From Microstegium vimineum (Eukaryota > Streptophyta > Magnoliopsida > Poales > Poaceae), in NCBI GenBank assembly GCA_022036555.1, contig CM039126.1, forward strand, positions 26,455,935 to 26,519,934: a stretch of 64,000 nucleotides of DNA. The letters are read 5' to 3'. Positions 10,960 to 22,280 of the stretch are shown here, in pieces. The notes under the pieces are model-generated. The model did not search any database and was not told where the DNA came from. It saw nothing but the letters and a program-made list of their open reading frames with translations. The stretch's first letter is position 1, and each line of letters starts with the position of its first letter. The position numbers were made by a program, and so were the translations under genes.

Positions 10960-11940
10960 AGTCGTTTTAGAGGGGAGTGAAGTAACGCATGCCTCGATCG
11001 ATGACGACGAGGGTAAGCTGGGCAAAGGGTTTACGTTGGCTGACGAGTTAGAAGCATTCGATTTTGGAGATGGCAATAGGCCCAGGCCGATGTACATCAA
11101 TGCAAAATTAGAACCCAAGTTCACAGGAAGCTTGATAGCCCTGCTAAAGGAGTACAAGGATTGTTTTGCTTGGGAATACTACGAGATGCCCAGTCTAGAC
11201 CGAGAGCTAGTCGAGTACCGCCTGTCAATCAAGGAGGGATATCGACCAGTCAAACAGCAACCTAGGAGGATCAAGGCTAGCATTATGGCCAATGTGAAGG
11301 TTGAGATCACTCGCCTCTACGAGACAAAGTTCATTCGGAAAAGCAGGTATGCCGAATGGATCGCCAACGTGGTCCCCATATACAAGAAGAATGGAAAGAT
11401 AAGATTCTACATTGACTTCAGGGACCTCAACAAAGCTACTCTGATGGACGGATATCCGATGCCAGTGGCGGATATGTTGGTTGATGCGGCAGCAGGCCAC
11501 AAAGTGATCAGTTTCATGGATGGTAATGCCGGATACAACCAGATGTCCTGGTGCGTTAGGGCTATACGAGTGGGTAGTTATGACCTTCGGGTTAAAGAAT
11601 TCCAGTGCAACTTATCAGAGAGCCATGAACTATATCTTTCATAAGTTGATCGGCAAAACAGTAGAAGTCTACATCGACGACGTGGTGTTAAAATCCAAGG
11701 GATACCGAGAGCACCATGAAGATCTCAGAGCCACTTTGGAGTGTGCAAAGAAACATGGTTTGAGGATGAACCCTCACAAGTGTGCTTTCGGGGTGACAGC
11801 TGGACAATTTCTAGGTTTCATGGTGCATGAGAAAGGGATTGAGGTTGGACATAAGCTTCGATGCAATCGACAAAGCCATACCACCGACCACGAAGACTGA
11901 GCTACAGTCCTTGATCGGCAAGATCAATTTCATCAGACGA
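10960..11940 (+). pseudogene. X reverse transcriptase
   Basis: The RT frame opens upstream of 11036 and is readable to about 11550, with fingers/palm motifs including RFYIDFRDLNKAT and DGNAGYNQM. It then shifts frame at about 11550 with apparent loss of several codons. It continues to 11900 with EWVVMTFGLKNS and the polymerase signature YIDDV (YIDD codons 11670-11681). A further frameshift near 11850 leads into the connection region (ELQSLIGKINFIRRF). RT would copy element RNA into cDNA inside the particle. The catalytic aspartates are intact, but the frame is not. Confidence 0.85.
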
Positions 11941-12990
11941 TTCATATCAAATCTATCAGCAAAGATCTTGCCGTTCTCGGTTCTATTGAAGCTAAAGAGT
12001 CAGTAGGAGTTCAGATGGGGTGACGAACAACAAAAGCCATTCGAGGAGATCAAGGAGTATTTGAAATCTCCACCAGTGCTAGTCCCTCCCCAGAGCGGAA
12101 AACCCTTTAGGCTGTATGTAATAGCCGATGACCACATAGTCGGGTCGGCTCTGATACAAGAATTCGAAGGGAAAGAGAGAGTGGTGTTCTATCTGAGTAG
12201 GAGATTGCTCAATCCGGAAACAAGGTATTCCCCCACGGAAAAGCTATGCCTATGTCTATACTTTTCCTGCACCAAGCTGCATCATTCCCTATTGTCATCA
12301 GAATGTACGGTGGTGTCGAAGTTTGACGTCATCAAGCACATGTTGTCTATGCCTATTTTGAATGGGAGGATTGACAAATGGATCCTCGCGCTATCAGAAT
12401 TCAACCTAAGGTACGAGTCGGCCAAGGCGGTTAAGGGTCAGGTGATAGCCGACTTTGTCACTCACCGTCACGAGAAGGGAATCCGGTTGGTGGGCATAAC
12501 CCCATGGGCGTTGTTCTTCGACGGATCTACCTACAAACAAGGAGGAGGTATCGGCGTCATCCTAGTGTCGCCTTGGGGGGCAAGCCTAGAGTATGCTTTC
12601 CCGATCAGGCCGACGGCTACCAATAATCAGGCCGAATATGAGGCCCTTCTTAGAGGGTTGCAACTGCTATGAGAGGTAGGGGCCGAAGCCGTTGAGGTTT
12701 TTAGGGATTCTAAATTGGTGATTAATCAACTGGTCGGCCTGTATGAGTGCAAAGATGAAATACAGAAAAAATATCATGAGGATTGTTGAGAACTGCTTGA
12801 GTCATTCCCCTCAATCAGCCTCAGACACATTCCTAGGGACCAGAATCGAGAAGCCAATAGATTGGCTCAGAGTGCCTCTGGGTATCGGCGGAACATAGAG
12901 GTTTTAGTTGACGAACCGGTGGTCGGTCATGATTGGAGGACCAGTATCGTTGAATACCTGAAGAATCCTTCGCAACACGTCTCCATGAAG
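11941..12990 (+). pseudogene. X RNase H and second archaeal-type RNase H
   Basis: After an in-frame stop at 12001-12003, the RT-linked RNase H lies in 12010-12480 (SGKPFRLYVIADDHIVGSALIQ, then FYLSRRLLNPETRYSP). The second RNase H spans about 12500-12890: LFFDGSTYKQGG supplies the first acidic residue, NNQAEYEALLRGL the second and FRDSKLVI the third. The fourth position reads EANRLAQ, Asn where the family has Asp, in a CpG-to-CpA context. In-frame stops occur at 12670-12672 and near 12787. Dual RNase H domains identify the Tat lineage. Confidence 0.8.
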
Positions 12991-14165
12991 CTAAGGTATG
13001 AAGCTACCAAGTTTGTCATTCTTGATGACTAGCTGTATCACAGGACGGTCCAGGGTCTGCTACTCAAGTGCCTTAACAAGGAAGAAGCCAAGTTATTAAT
13101 GGGGGAGATCCACGAAGGCATCTGCGGTGCACACCAATCTGCTCAAAAATGAAATGGATGATCAAGAGGGTAGGATATTTCTGGCCAACCATAATGGAAG
13201 ATTGCTTCAGATATTATAAAGGTTGCTAGGAGTACCAGAAATTTGGAAAGATTTAGAAATCCCCGGCGTCGGCTATGAATCCCATCGTTAAGCTGTGGAC
13301 ATTTAGGGGATGGGGGATAGACTTGATTGGTCAAGTGTTCCCATCATCTAGTAAGGGGCATAAGTTTGTGTTGGTGGCGATAGATTATTTCACCAAGTGG
13401 GTTGAGGCCATTCCTCTAAAGGAAGCGTCGTCAGCCAACATAATTGAGTTCGTTAAGGAACACATCATTTACAAGTTTGGTGTCCCTCAGACCATCACCA
13501 CCGATCAAGGGGCGATGTTCACGTCCAACGAATTCGGTGACTTCACAGCCAAGATGAGTTTCAAAGTGATCAACTCATCCCCGTATTATGCTCAGGCCAA
13601 CGGGAAAGCAAAAGCGTCTAACTAGATATTGATCAAGATAATCCAGAAGAAGATCCTAGAGTATCCTAAGCGATGGCATCTGATCCTTGTGGAAACTCCA
13701 TGGTCTTACAGGATGTCTTGTCATGGGTTGACCAAATGTTCACCGTATGAGCTGGTCTACGGGCAGGAGGCTGTACTGCCATGAGAGATGAGTGTCGGGT
13801 CTCGGAGAATTGTACAACAGAACAATTTGGAGGCCGACGATTATAAGAACCTCATGATGGACAACCTTGACGATCTGAGCCTGCATCGATTGAGGGCCTT
13901 GGAGAATATTGAGGCCAATAAGCTCAGGGTCACTAAATACTATGATCAGAAAGTCAGGGAGAAAAGTTTCAATCAGGGAGACTTGGTTTGGAAAGTCATT
14001 TTGCCCATCGGAACTAAGGATAGCAAATACGACAAATGGTCACCAAACTGGGAAGGTCCTTATCGGATTACGAGGGGTGCTCCGGGTAATGCTTACTTCT
14101 ATGAAACTCTGGAGGGAGAAGAGTACTCCAGAGCACTGAATGGGAAATACTTCAAGAAGTACTAG
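12991..14165 (+). pseudogene. X integrase
   Basis: A zinc-finger region around 13030-13240 is damaged, with a stop at about 13030. The core frame 13275-13625 has the first Asp in WGIDLIG (13317-13319) and the second in TTDQGA (residue 77). At exactly the D-35-E position it has Lys (AAA, 13611-13613) instead of Glu, so the catalytic triad is lost. After a stop (13623-13625), the C-terminal part runs to 14165 with YDQKVREKSFNQGDLVWK and WEGPYRI, the GPY/F-like module of Gypsy integrases. Integrase would insert the cDNA; this one could not. Confidence 0.85.
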
Positions 14166-14507
14166 CCTAGTGTATGGGTCGACACACTATAGTCGATTGG
14201 ATCGGATAGCCTATGTGATACATATCGTCTTCAACACAAAAATAGTCGGCTTGACTGTATTCAGAGCCATCAGTAGCCGATATAATGGGTATCGCCTCTA
14301 GAACAATATATATATATATAATTAAAAGGAAAAGAGAAAGAAGGATGATAAGGTTGTTGACAAGGCAGAAAGCTCTGACGAAGTAGAGGTGCACACATTA
14401 AAGAGTAAAGCTGAAGTTGAAAGATCCCTTTATTAACAATAGACCTACTACAAGCTAATCTCTGAGGAACAACTCGCTAATGATGTCCTCGGTGCGGGTA
14501 ACTCCGA
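14166..14507 (+). other. X post-pol spacer with (TA)n tract
   Basis: Noncoding. It contains an AT dinucleotide run at 14306-14321 and two 'agccgata/agtcga' motifs. I see nothing else here. Confidence 0.6.
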
Positions 14508-15252
14508 CTACCGCTTCCCATGCTCCTGGAAGGCATTCTGAAGGTTTTCATAGTCTTCGGGGCCGTCGTTTCCTGGGAACCTAGGTTCTATGTCCTGGAG
14601 ATTGATGTCGGAGGTGGCCTCGACAGCAGAGAGGACCACAATGGCACCACAATGGACACCATGGAGGGCCACCTCTTGAGCCCGGTGTCGGACGTCCTAG
14701 AGGCGATGCGCCAAGGCCTCACTCCTAGCATTGACTGCGTCAGCAGCGACGGTGGCAATTTGGCGCAATTCCTCCAATTGAGCTGTTAGTGCTGCGGAGA
14801 CCAAGAAAGGGTGAGAATAGCAGAGGAGCAGGAAAAATCTGGAATGGATAACAAGGAAGGATTGTCTTACTTGCCACCATGTTATCGGCTACAGATAGCC
14901 AATTTCTTGCCTCGACAAGTTCATCCCCGGCGGCGTTCAGGGCTACTTGCTACGCTTCGACTATAGACCTGAGGCAGTTTTCCTCTTCGGTCGCCTCCAA
15001 AAGAAGTCTGCTAATCTCCCGAATGCGTTGATGCTCCTCCTCCATAGTGGATTCACTGGAAGTAGGGCCAGACGGAGACGGTAGAGCTTTGGAAGAGTTG
15101 ACCATTGTAGGAGGAAGGGGGTTGCCGGTTGCGAGGTCGATAAGACGGACACTAACATTGATGACCATGCTGAAAAGATGGGCAACATCAGATGAAGGAT
15201 ATTCAGCGGGAAAGTAACTACTGATCAAACCTACCGCATCCGGAGAAGACAT
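14508..15252 (-). pseudogene. X antisense spliced gene, coiled-coil-rich product
   Basis: On the minus strand a frame opens with MSSPDAVGLISSYFP at 15252 and runs through a TAG at 14950-14952. It then meets a 79-bp intron (14792-14870) with donor GTAAGA and acceptor CCGCAG. The reading frame is kept across the intron (phase 1), and the second exon continues for 94 codons to a TAG at 14508-14510, with one internal TAG at 14697-14699. The product is Glu/Ala/Leu/Arg-rich and likely helical. An antisense gene at this site is known from Tat-lineage elements such as maize Grande (gene23, as I recall). Function is unknown. The two internal stops make this copy a pseudogene. Confidence 0.65.
14792..14870 (-). 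other. Predicted intron of the X antisense gene
   Basis: On the minus strand it starts GTAAGACAATCC and ends TTGGTCTCCGCAG, with a pyrimidine-rich stretch before the acceptor. Removing it keeps the frame open on both sides. Without splicing, the frame would be lost. Confidence 0.6.
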
Positions 15253-15613
15253 TGGCGCATAGGGATACCCTCCGGGAGGCCATCCACTGGGCGCTTTCCG
15301 CGGCTATCACCTCCAGCCATTGGGGTTTTCTTAATGGATATTGGAGACTTCGGAGGGGCTATAGTATGAAGTTCTATGAATAAGTACCGAAGACCAAGGG
15401 GGTACCTGGCATTATATGGATCCTCCGTGAAGATGAAGAGTCGATCTGAGGATGCGTTGCGGCGTGGAGTTAGCAGAAGCAGAGGGGTCGGCCGTTTCAG
15501 TTCCCAACAGTGTAGAGATATTTTGGGAAGGAGAGCCGACTGTTGGTGCCACTCTTGGGATTTATGAAGGAATTTTGGAATAAAGCAAGTTTATCCCAAA
15601 ATTGGGGGGCATG
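15253..15613 (+). other. X pre-LTR spacer and polypurine tract
   Basis: The spacer is noncoding on the plus strand. On the minus strand it would be the promoter and leader of the antisense gene. The PPT is 15601-15613 (attggggggcatg), directly before the 3' LTR start TGTTAACACC, and primes plus-strand DNA synthesis. Confidence 0.7.
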
Positions 15614-17204
15614 TGTTAACACCGTATTTTAGCACGGCCAGATACGCGCTTATGGCCCCCCTGGCAGGCCTTCGGAGGACAACCAGAGATGGGCCCGAAA
15701 GATCGACTAAGGAAATAAGAAACATGACAAGATCTTTTGGCTAGTTTCATCGATGCGTGGGCGATGATTACGGCAAGGGAGCAAATTGAGGCCCAAGTTA
15801 GAGATTGTTTCCTTATTATTAGGACTTGCATGACGGCCAATTAGGGTATACGCTATGTTCTATAAATAGCAAGGCATAGGGAATGAGAAGGTCATCCAAT
15901 CAATCAAACATACAACATAGTCCTTAGTTTCCGTCCTTCGGCCACCCCTAGGAGTAGGAGTAGAGTAGATTTCGGTGAACCTTCGACGGATTGGGCTGCA
16001 TCGACTAGATCGACCTCCGGTTTGCTTGTAAGTTTAGCCTTGGTTCATGTCTCGTTTGTACGGCTATATTGTGTAACTCGTGCAAGCTCAGTATGAGCTA
16101 GTTATCGGTTTGAATCTATTGTTCATGGGGCTGCATTTCTTCAATCTCACATGAATCATGGCTTCAAGCTAGTTATCAACTCTATTAGATTGGCGATCTA
16201 ATAGATTCATCAAGTTATCGATATTGTCTGTTATGTTTTGTTTAATCTATTGCTACAATATCATGCCCAATCTCATATAATGAATTGGCCCGTGCTTTAT
16301 TTCTATCTAGATCTATTTGCCTCCATGGTATTCTTTCTTTACATTTAGAGAGGTGATAGATCTAAGATCATATCGGCTGATTCATTAGTTGTGGTTGTAA
16401 CATGTTGCGGGTTCGAGATATGTATTCGGTCACTAGATTGATTTGAGTGTGGTTGGATCTGGCTCAGCATATGTGGTACGGCTGCATCTTACGAACCCCA
16501 ATGCCATATGTGTTGAGCTATGTCTGTTCAGACTTAGATCCATCCGGTGTCGAATACATGGATCTTGTTCAAGCTTCATGGATCCCATATCGGGTGGTAT
16601 AGCTGATCTGGTTATGCTTCAATCATACGATGAGTGTACTTTGTCGTTCCGATCCATTAGATCTATTATGTATACTGGACGTGGCTTGATTTGTTTACTT
16701 TTATGGCTTCATGGAAACACCCCAATGCTAGTAGATTGGTCAGGTTATCGGGTTAATTATCATCATGGCTGCATGAGAACACACCTCTGTTGATGGTTAA
16801 TCTTTATCCGGTATACTCAGTAGATTTGGTAGATCGATGACGATAGTGTTGGATGCATCACATCTTTACCTTAATCTCACCGCGTGATCGGCTATTTGCG
16901 TACCTTACGTTTGATATCTTGTGACAGCCGTTGGTGCACCATTGTTATATCTAATCCTGTTTGGAGTTGACTCTTTAGTCAATCTCCTACATTCATCGGC
17001 TCTATGAGAGCCGCACACTCATGGAACTGTCTGGCAACAACTGGCAGGTTCCATAATTTGATGTTTCATCTCCTTGTCAATTGTAGGTCAAATTGACTGG
17101 CACACCTGGAACCGATCATCGAAGTCGCTTGAGCTGCTTAAGGGGTCCAGGAGATCAAGCTCTGCTGTTGCACGGTCTTTGCAGGCCCTACGTAGTGCTG
17201 ACGC
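15614..17204 (+). mobile_element. X 3' LTR, last about 27 bp missing
   Basis: It aligns with X1 from TGTTAACACC to 'agtgctgacg' and lacks the Z' insertion. It has a TATA box at 15861-15868. It is cut at 17204 by the Y1 LTR. The final X LTR segment should reappear beyond the far end of Y1 but is not in the window, because the right side of Y1 is rearranged. Confidence 0.9.
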
Positions 17205-18908
17205 TGTTGGCACAAATTAGGATACACTTTTTCATAAGCAAAATGATGCCACCAACCTCAGGATCAAGGATAAACAAACACATCATGAGCATATTTTATC
17301 AAATAACTAGTTCCACATGTCCATGAGTGTTTGAATGTAGGAATGAAGAAATGAAGCAAAGGAGAACTAGTGGGACCCACATAGGGGGTCGGCCGACCAC
17401 CCTATGGGCCCACCAGCTCTCCCCTCTCGGTCACGATCCAAGAGAGGCACTCTAGAGTGAAATCCAACCATTGGATCACTCTGTGCTTTCTCTCAACGGC
17501 TCACATGCATAGCACATGGATCCATGGGCCCACACCAAGGAGATAAACGTGACAACCACCTCAGAACCAAGGACCAACCTTGATTACAAGTGGGACCAGC
17601 ACCTGGGGGACCGAGGTGGGCCAGAGCCCCCAAGGGGGGGTCGGCCGACCCCCATCTGGGCCCACCAGGGCCCCATTTGGTCCCTGACCAGTGGGACCAC
17701 CTCCAGGAGGCCAGAGGAGGACCCACCTGCCATAGGGTTGGTCGGCCGACCACCCCCTTGGTTGGTTTGGGTGCTGCCAACCGCCTTACCTATTCCCACA
17801 TGTGGAAGATCACCACCATCCACCCTTGGTTGGTTCAAGGGTCGGTTGGATCCAAGGGTGGAGGATGGAAGGCCCTGGATCGCTGATGTGGCGATAGAGT
17901 AGCCCCTATTCCACCTCCCACTATAAATAGAGGGTCACACCCCCCTCTCTACACATGGTGAAGAAGCCTACAAGCTCTATTCCTTAGATTGTTCTAGTAG
18001 TTTAGTCTAGAGTGGGAGTTAGAGTTGAGTCGAGATGCGCTTGGGATTTCCAGAGTTATCTTCTGGAAAGTCTGGTATAGCTCTTGTATCTTTCCTTCTT
18101 TGTAAGACTTTATCTTATTCAATATATATCTTTCTCTCTACTTTACTTAGTATTTACTTTGAGTATTACTATACTAGATATAGTCTTGTTATATGCTTTT
18201 TCTCTTTAATAGCCTTTACATCAATAGTATGTGATCCTTGTGACCTTTCCTGTATGCGACCATTGCCTGTCATAGGGTGCTTTGATTATAGATCGTAGTC
18301 AAAGTAATAAGTTGTGTGTAAGCGTGGTGCTTATACATCATCTTATCCTTGGTTACCGCTTGCTGCACGGATTTTTGTGGTAGCGAGCAAGAGGTGACAG
18401 TCTTGTCTAGTCGTTGTATTCCACCATGTGTTTTTAGGCAAGTTCTTAAAAGGTAAGGCCCCCGTAAAACGAGGGCACGGTCCGGTAGGAGTTTTGTCCT
18501 CCTACTGATCTATCCCCTCGCCTAGCATACTTGTATTGAGGAGGCAAACTATAGTGTTTAGACTAGTTAATTAGCTAAGTATATTGAAGTAGAGTGAATT
18601 ACACAGGAGTCCCTTTACTCTCTCGTTGTCCTCCCACCTAGCTAGTCTATCTAGTCCGTTCTAAGTATCATTTACCTTGGCTTATTCATTCATCAACCCT
18701 TCCTATCACATATATCGTTTACCCCCCTATACTAGTTGATACTAAGTTGATGTACTCTCTAGTATCTCTATCTAATTATCATTTCTAGCACAGCTTTCCC
18801 TTGGGAAAATATAAATTACGATACCTTGGAATACTCCCAGGTGAAGTGCTACAATGGTATAATCTATGTGCTTGCGGATTTATCCAATAGTCATAAGAAA
18901 TACCAACA
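17205..18908 (+). mobile_element. Y1 5' LTR
   Basis: It starts TGTTGGCACA and ends ATACCAACA, 1704 bp. It is nearly identical to 37500-39140, except for a block of about 57 bp before the end (around 18790-18850) and some small indels. It contains three 12-bp palindromes in U3, a TATA box at 17922-17929, and the 'gtggtagcgagcaagaggtgacag' block shared with Y0. Long overlapping frames at 17493-17902 arise from the GC-rich dyad region and are not genes. Confidence 0.95.
17381..17929 (+). promoter_or_regulatory. Y1 5' LTR promoter: three GGTCGGCCGACC palindromes and TATA
   Basis: Perfect palindromes lie at 17387-17398, 17639-17650 and 17740-17751. The first is extended by outer arms CATAGGG/CCCTATG. 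Each contains GCCGAC on both strands, the core of the CRT/DRE site bound by DREB/CBF-type AP2 factors. TATAAATA is at 17922-17929. The 'cgctgatgtggcg' at about 17881 corresponds to CGCTGACGTGGCG in the second LTR, a bZIP-like ACGTGG core that has lost its CpG here. Confidence 0.6.
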
Positions 18909-18916
18909 AGCATTTC

Positions 18917-18934
18917 TGGCGCCATTGCCGGGGA
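18917..18934 (+). promoter_or_regulatory. Y1 primer binding site, tRNA-Asp type
   Basis: TGGCGCCATTGCCGGGGA starts 8 bases after the LTR. It differs from the Y2 copy at one base and would anneal to the 3' end of tRNA-Asp to start minus-strand synthesis. Confidence 0.75.
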
Positions 18935-19054
18935 AAGCATAGCCTAGAAATTTTAATTAGATTGAATCCAGATATTCTCGTTAACTTAGCTATCAATTAG
19001 TCATAGGGGCTTACCCCTGTCTGTGTCTTCCTTTCTTGTGAAGCCATACAGTTT

Positions 19055-20637
19055 ATGAGAGGTTTCCAGCTGTCGGGAAACTATTTAGAAGATCCCAAGC
19101 AGCTGTTGAGGAGGACTAGACGTCGTCAAGTTCCCCCTCAGAGGATCATCTTGACCCTGAATCTGTTCGAGGAAGGAGGCTCTACACCACCACTCAAGGA
19201 AGCTATGGCCCAGAAGGCGATCTCTGACTTCTCGGCTCCGTCCGCTACCCACGTAGCTCAGGGTCCCGAGGTCAACTTCGGGGATGCCACCTTCGAGATG
19301 AAGCCCGCCTTGATCCATATGGTGCAAGCCAACCCATTTTGCGGGAAGCCCCATGAGGATGCCAATGCTCATCTCCAGCACTTCATGGAGTTATGTGGCA
19401 CTTTTACTATCAAGGGAGTGGCGTCTGATGCCATTCGCCTTCGTCTTTTCCCATTCTCATTATTGGGAAAGGCAAAGCAATGGTTCTACGCCCACAAAGA
19501 AGAAGCCACTACATGGGAGAGGTGTGCTAACACATTCCTCAAGAAGCCACTACATGGTTCTTCCCGACAGGCAAAACCAATGCTCTTCGTAGAAAGATCT
19601 CAAGCTTCCGACAACAGTCTGACGAGACGATTCCCAAAGCATGGGAGAGTCTCCAGGAGTACATTCGTGCCTATCCTCATCATGGGATAGACGACTGTCT
19701 CTTGATCCAAGGATTTTACCACGGGTTGACTAACATGGCCCGTAGTCACCTTGATGCTGCCGTTGGAGGGGCATTTCTCCAACATACAGTAAGAAATGCC
19801 AAGGACCTCATCGAGAAAATGGTGATCAACCAAGGATAGGGTGAGGAACGTCTCCAGCCAAAGAGGAGAGGTATGCACACCGTTAATGAGGTGGACATGC
19901 TCTCTGCCAAGATGGAACTCCTGATGAACAAGATAGAAGAAAGTTCCAAGAAGAAACGAGAGACCATCTATCCCATTGCCGCCGCACAAGCCATTGAAGC
20001 TGATCCATGGTGCAAGGTATGTGGAGGAAACGATCACTCGGGCAACAATTGCCCCGAGACTCTGAAGGAGGACGTGAACTTCATCATCAACAACAACAAC
20101 AACGGGTATCGACCCCAACAACAAGGAGGATGGAACTCGCGCCCCTTCTACCAAGGTAATGGAGGTAATAGCAATTACAATAATTACAATTCTTACAATA
20201 ACCAACCTTCATTGAAAGATCTTGTTCTTGGTCAATCTAAAATTAATGATGGTATAAATAAAAAGATGATTGCCACTAATAAAGTTCTTGAAACTCTTGG
20301 TGAGAAAATGAATAGCTTTACAACTTCCATGAAAAATCAATTGAGTTTTAATAAAATGCTAGAAACCCAACTAGCTCAATTAGCAGCAGCTATGCCATCC
20401 ATGGAACAAGGTAAGATCCCTAGAAAACCTGAGGATTCAATTGAGCATGTTAATATGGTCACAACAAAGTTCGGTAAGCCTCCACTTCGCTCCAATTGGG
20501 GCTATCTTCTCAATCCTCCCTTCATCATGAAGAATGAAGATCCAGGCCACCCGGCGATCAAATTCTCAATCGGACAACAAACCTTCCACACCGTCTTCTG
20601 CGATCTTGGATCGGGCATCAACATATGTCTAAGGTAA
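19055..20637 (+). pseudogene. Y1 gag with zinc knuckle
   Basis: An ATG at 19055 opens a frame with KPALIHMVQANPFCGKPHEDA about residue 85 and LFPFSLLGKAKQWFY about residue 129, the Retrotrans_gag core. A 17-bp copy of 'aagaagccactacatgg' (19500-19516) recurs at 19541-19557 and coincides with loss of frame. The correct frame then runs with a stop near 19840 into 19873-20637. A CX2CX4HX4C zinc knuckle (CKVC...HSGNNC) is at 20011-20052, followed by an Asn-rich stretch. The product would form the particle and bind RNA. Confidence 0.85.
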
Positions 20638-20924
20638 CTTATGATAACTTGTTAGGAGGACCGTTGGTCCGTACATGTATTCGCTTGCAGATGGTAGATC
20701 AAACAATAAGGTTTCCCAAGGGACTCGCAAGGGATATCTTGGTGAATATCCAAGATGAATATATCCCCATAGACTTCATCATCCTGGACATGGGAGCTAA
20801 CGTGGAAGTCCCCATCATCTTGGGAAGGCCCTTCCTCAACACCCATGGTCATCTACGTAGGATCAGCCCAGATCCACTTCCAGCTCTTGAGCCACAAGGT
20901 AAAATGTGCTTTCAACAGTTATAA
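20520..20924 (+). pseudogene. Y1 protease (retropepsin-like, single domain)
   Basis: The protease follows gag in the same polyprotein. The active-site stretch reads CDLGSGINI (Asp codon 20602-20604), that is D-L-G rather than D-T/S-G. D-L-G variants are common in plant gag-fused protease domains. A frameshift at about 20630 separates this from the rest (LQMVDQTIRFPKGL, then PIILGRPFL near residue 65 of the 20625 frame). Unlike V, there is only one domain. Confidence 0.8.
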
Positions 20925-22280
20925 ACTTAACAAATAGGTTAAAGCACAACCACCAAGAAAAAGAGTTCAAGCCCCGTGCCAAAAGAAACAGTACCCGGAG
21001 GCCAAGATCAATGAACTCAAGGAGGACGAACCCGCCAATCCAAGGTAGGTTTGGAAAGCAAAGGAGGTGCACACACCATGGTCTCTATCTCCGGAGCCAT
21101 CAAGTGCACCCGAGGAATGAACAAGAAGGAGAGTCCTACTCCATAGACTTAAAATCAAGGAGCCTTCGCCGAAAGGTAAGTCGGTAGTTATCTTTTATTT
21201 CCCTTCTTACAATTAGTTTAATTATTTAATTTCTATCATGGTTAAAATTCAGAAAACTAAAGTTAGATTAAATAAAACTTTAGAATTAGTTTAACACTAA
21301 AGATTTGACAAAAGGTAAGGCCAAAGGGGGGTCGGCCGACCAACCCTATGTACCTACCTTGGCTTAGTTAATTAGAATATGCTTTTTAATCTTTATAAAA
21401 GAAAAAGAAAAAAATGGAGGACTAGGGGGGTCGGCCGACCACCCTAGGTACCTCATGTTCATCCTCTCTTTTCCCCACCATCTTTTGTCCAAGAATCTCA
21501 TGATTTGAGTAGTGAGACTTTCAAAAATCAGATTTAACTTTAGGGGACATCTCTTTTGTCTTGTCATGCTTTAAAGTACATCAATCACTTTTGGTTAAAG
21601 CATGACACATCCTTGTCTCCCACTACTCCTTGTACAAAGTGGGGAATCATGACACCTATCACTTTCACTTTGTCATGCTTTAAAAAAGAAAACACATCAA
21701 TCACTTTTGATCAAAGCATGACATACCTTTGTCCCCCACTACTCTTTGTTTAAAGAGGAGAATCTTGACCACTTTAGCTCAGCCTTTGATCACATCACAT
21801 AGCATCTTTCACCTTTCACCAAGCACTAGAAAAAGCATGAGTGGAATCCCCACTTTAGGGGGTCGGCCAACCACCCTATGGTCACCTCCTCTCTCTCTTT
21901 TGCTTTGTGTAAGGCATCTACTAAAGATAGTGATCATGGCACCCAAGGGCATGCCCAAGGGGTGGTCGGCCAACCACCCCATGGTGTCCCCTTGGTGCCA
22001 TTCCTTTCCCCTATAAAACCCCATGCAAGGAGAGCTCAATACCTCACACCTTAACTAGAATCCAGCTCTAGCTCAAGCCTCTCCTTGCCTTGTTCTCTCC
22101 TCTCTTCATTCAAGAGAAGTTCTTAGCTCACAAGAGAAGTAGCGCTACTCTCATTACACCACAAGAAGATCTCTTGCCTTCATCGAGCTTCTCTTAACTC
22201 AAGCCTATCCCCGCAAGACAAAACTAGGAAACTCTCTCCACATACAACCTTGTCCTAGTCTTACCTCTTCCTCTCTAAAG
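20925..22280 (+). promoter_or_regulatory. Y1 internal promoter-like module before the extra ORF
   Basis: After a basic tail region (to about 21180), this stretch is noncoding. It holds two perfect GGTCGGCCGACC palindromes (21330-21341, 21429-21440) and two single-change copies GGTCGGCCAACC (21861-21872, 21964-21975). A TATAAAA box is at 22012-22018 and a CT-rich leader of about 260 bases runs to the ATG at 22281. The palindromes are the same as in the LTR U3. I infer a second, internal promoter that drives the extra ORF. Confidence 0.55.
21562..21723 (+). repeat. Two tandem copies of a hairpin-forming unit
   Basis: Copy 1 has perfect 13-base arms TGTCATGCTTTAA (21562-21574) and TTAAAGCATGACA (21595-21607) around a 20-base loop. 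Copy 2 has 11-base arms at 21671-21681 and 21713-21723 with a longer loop. Sequence between and after the arms ('catcaatcacttttg', 'cttgtc.cccactact') is also repeated. The arms stayed complementary in both copies. Confidence 0.8.

Larger units (their letters stand above)
10681..17204 (+). mobile_element. Element X, Tat-like Gypsy retrotransposon, 5' truncated
   Basis: The order is RT, RNase H, a second (archaeal-type) RNase H, integrase, a noncoding spacer, an antisense gene, PPT and 3' LTR. Two RNase H domains, and an antisense ORF between integrase and the 3' LTR, are features described for the Tat lineage. The 5' LTR, PBS, gag and protease are missing left of 10681. All pol domains carry stops or frameshifts. 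The 3' LTR is cut at 17204 by Y1. Confidence 0.85.

Noticed and set aside
14520..14789. 89-codon plus-strand frame in X
   Set aside because: Shadow of the second exon of the antisense gene, whose frame is supported by the intron and a continuous reading.
17493..17902. Four overlapping frames of 84-128 codons on both strands
   Set aside because: They lie in the GC-rich dyad region of an LTR and are mirrored in the sister LTR (37771-38186) with frameshifting indels. No codon-like conservation.
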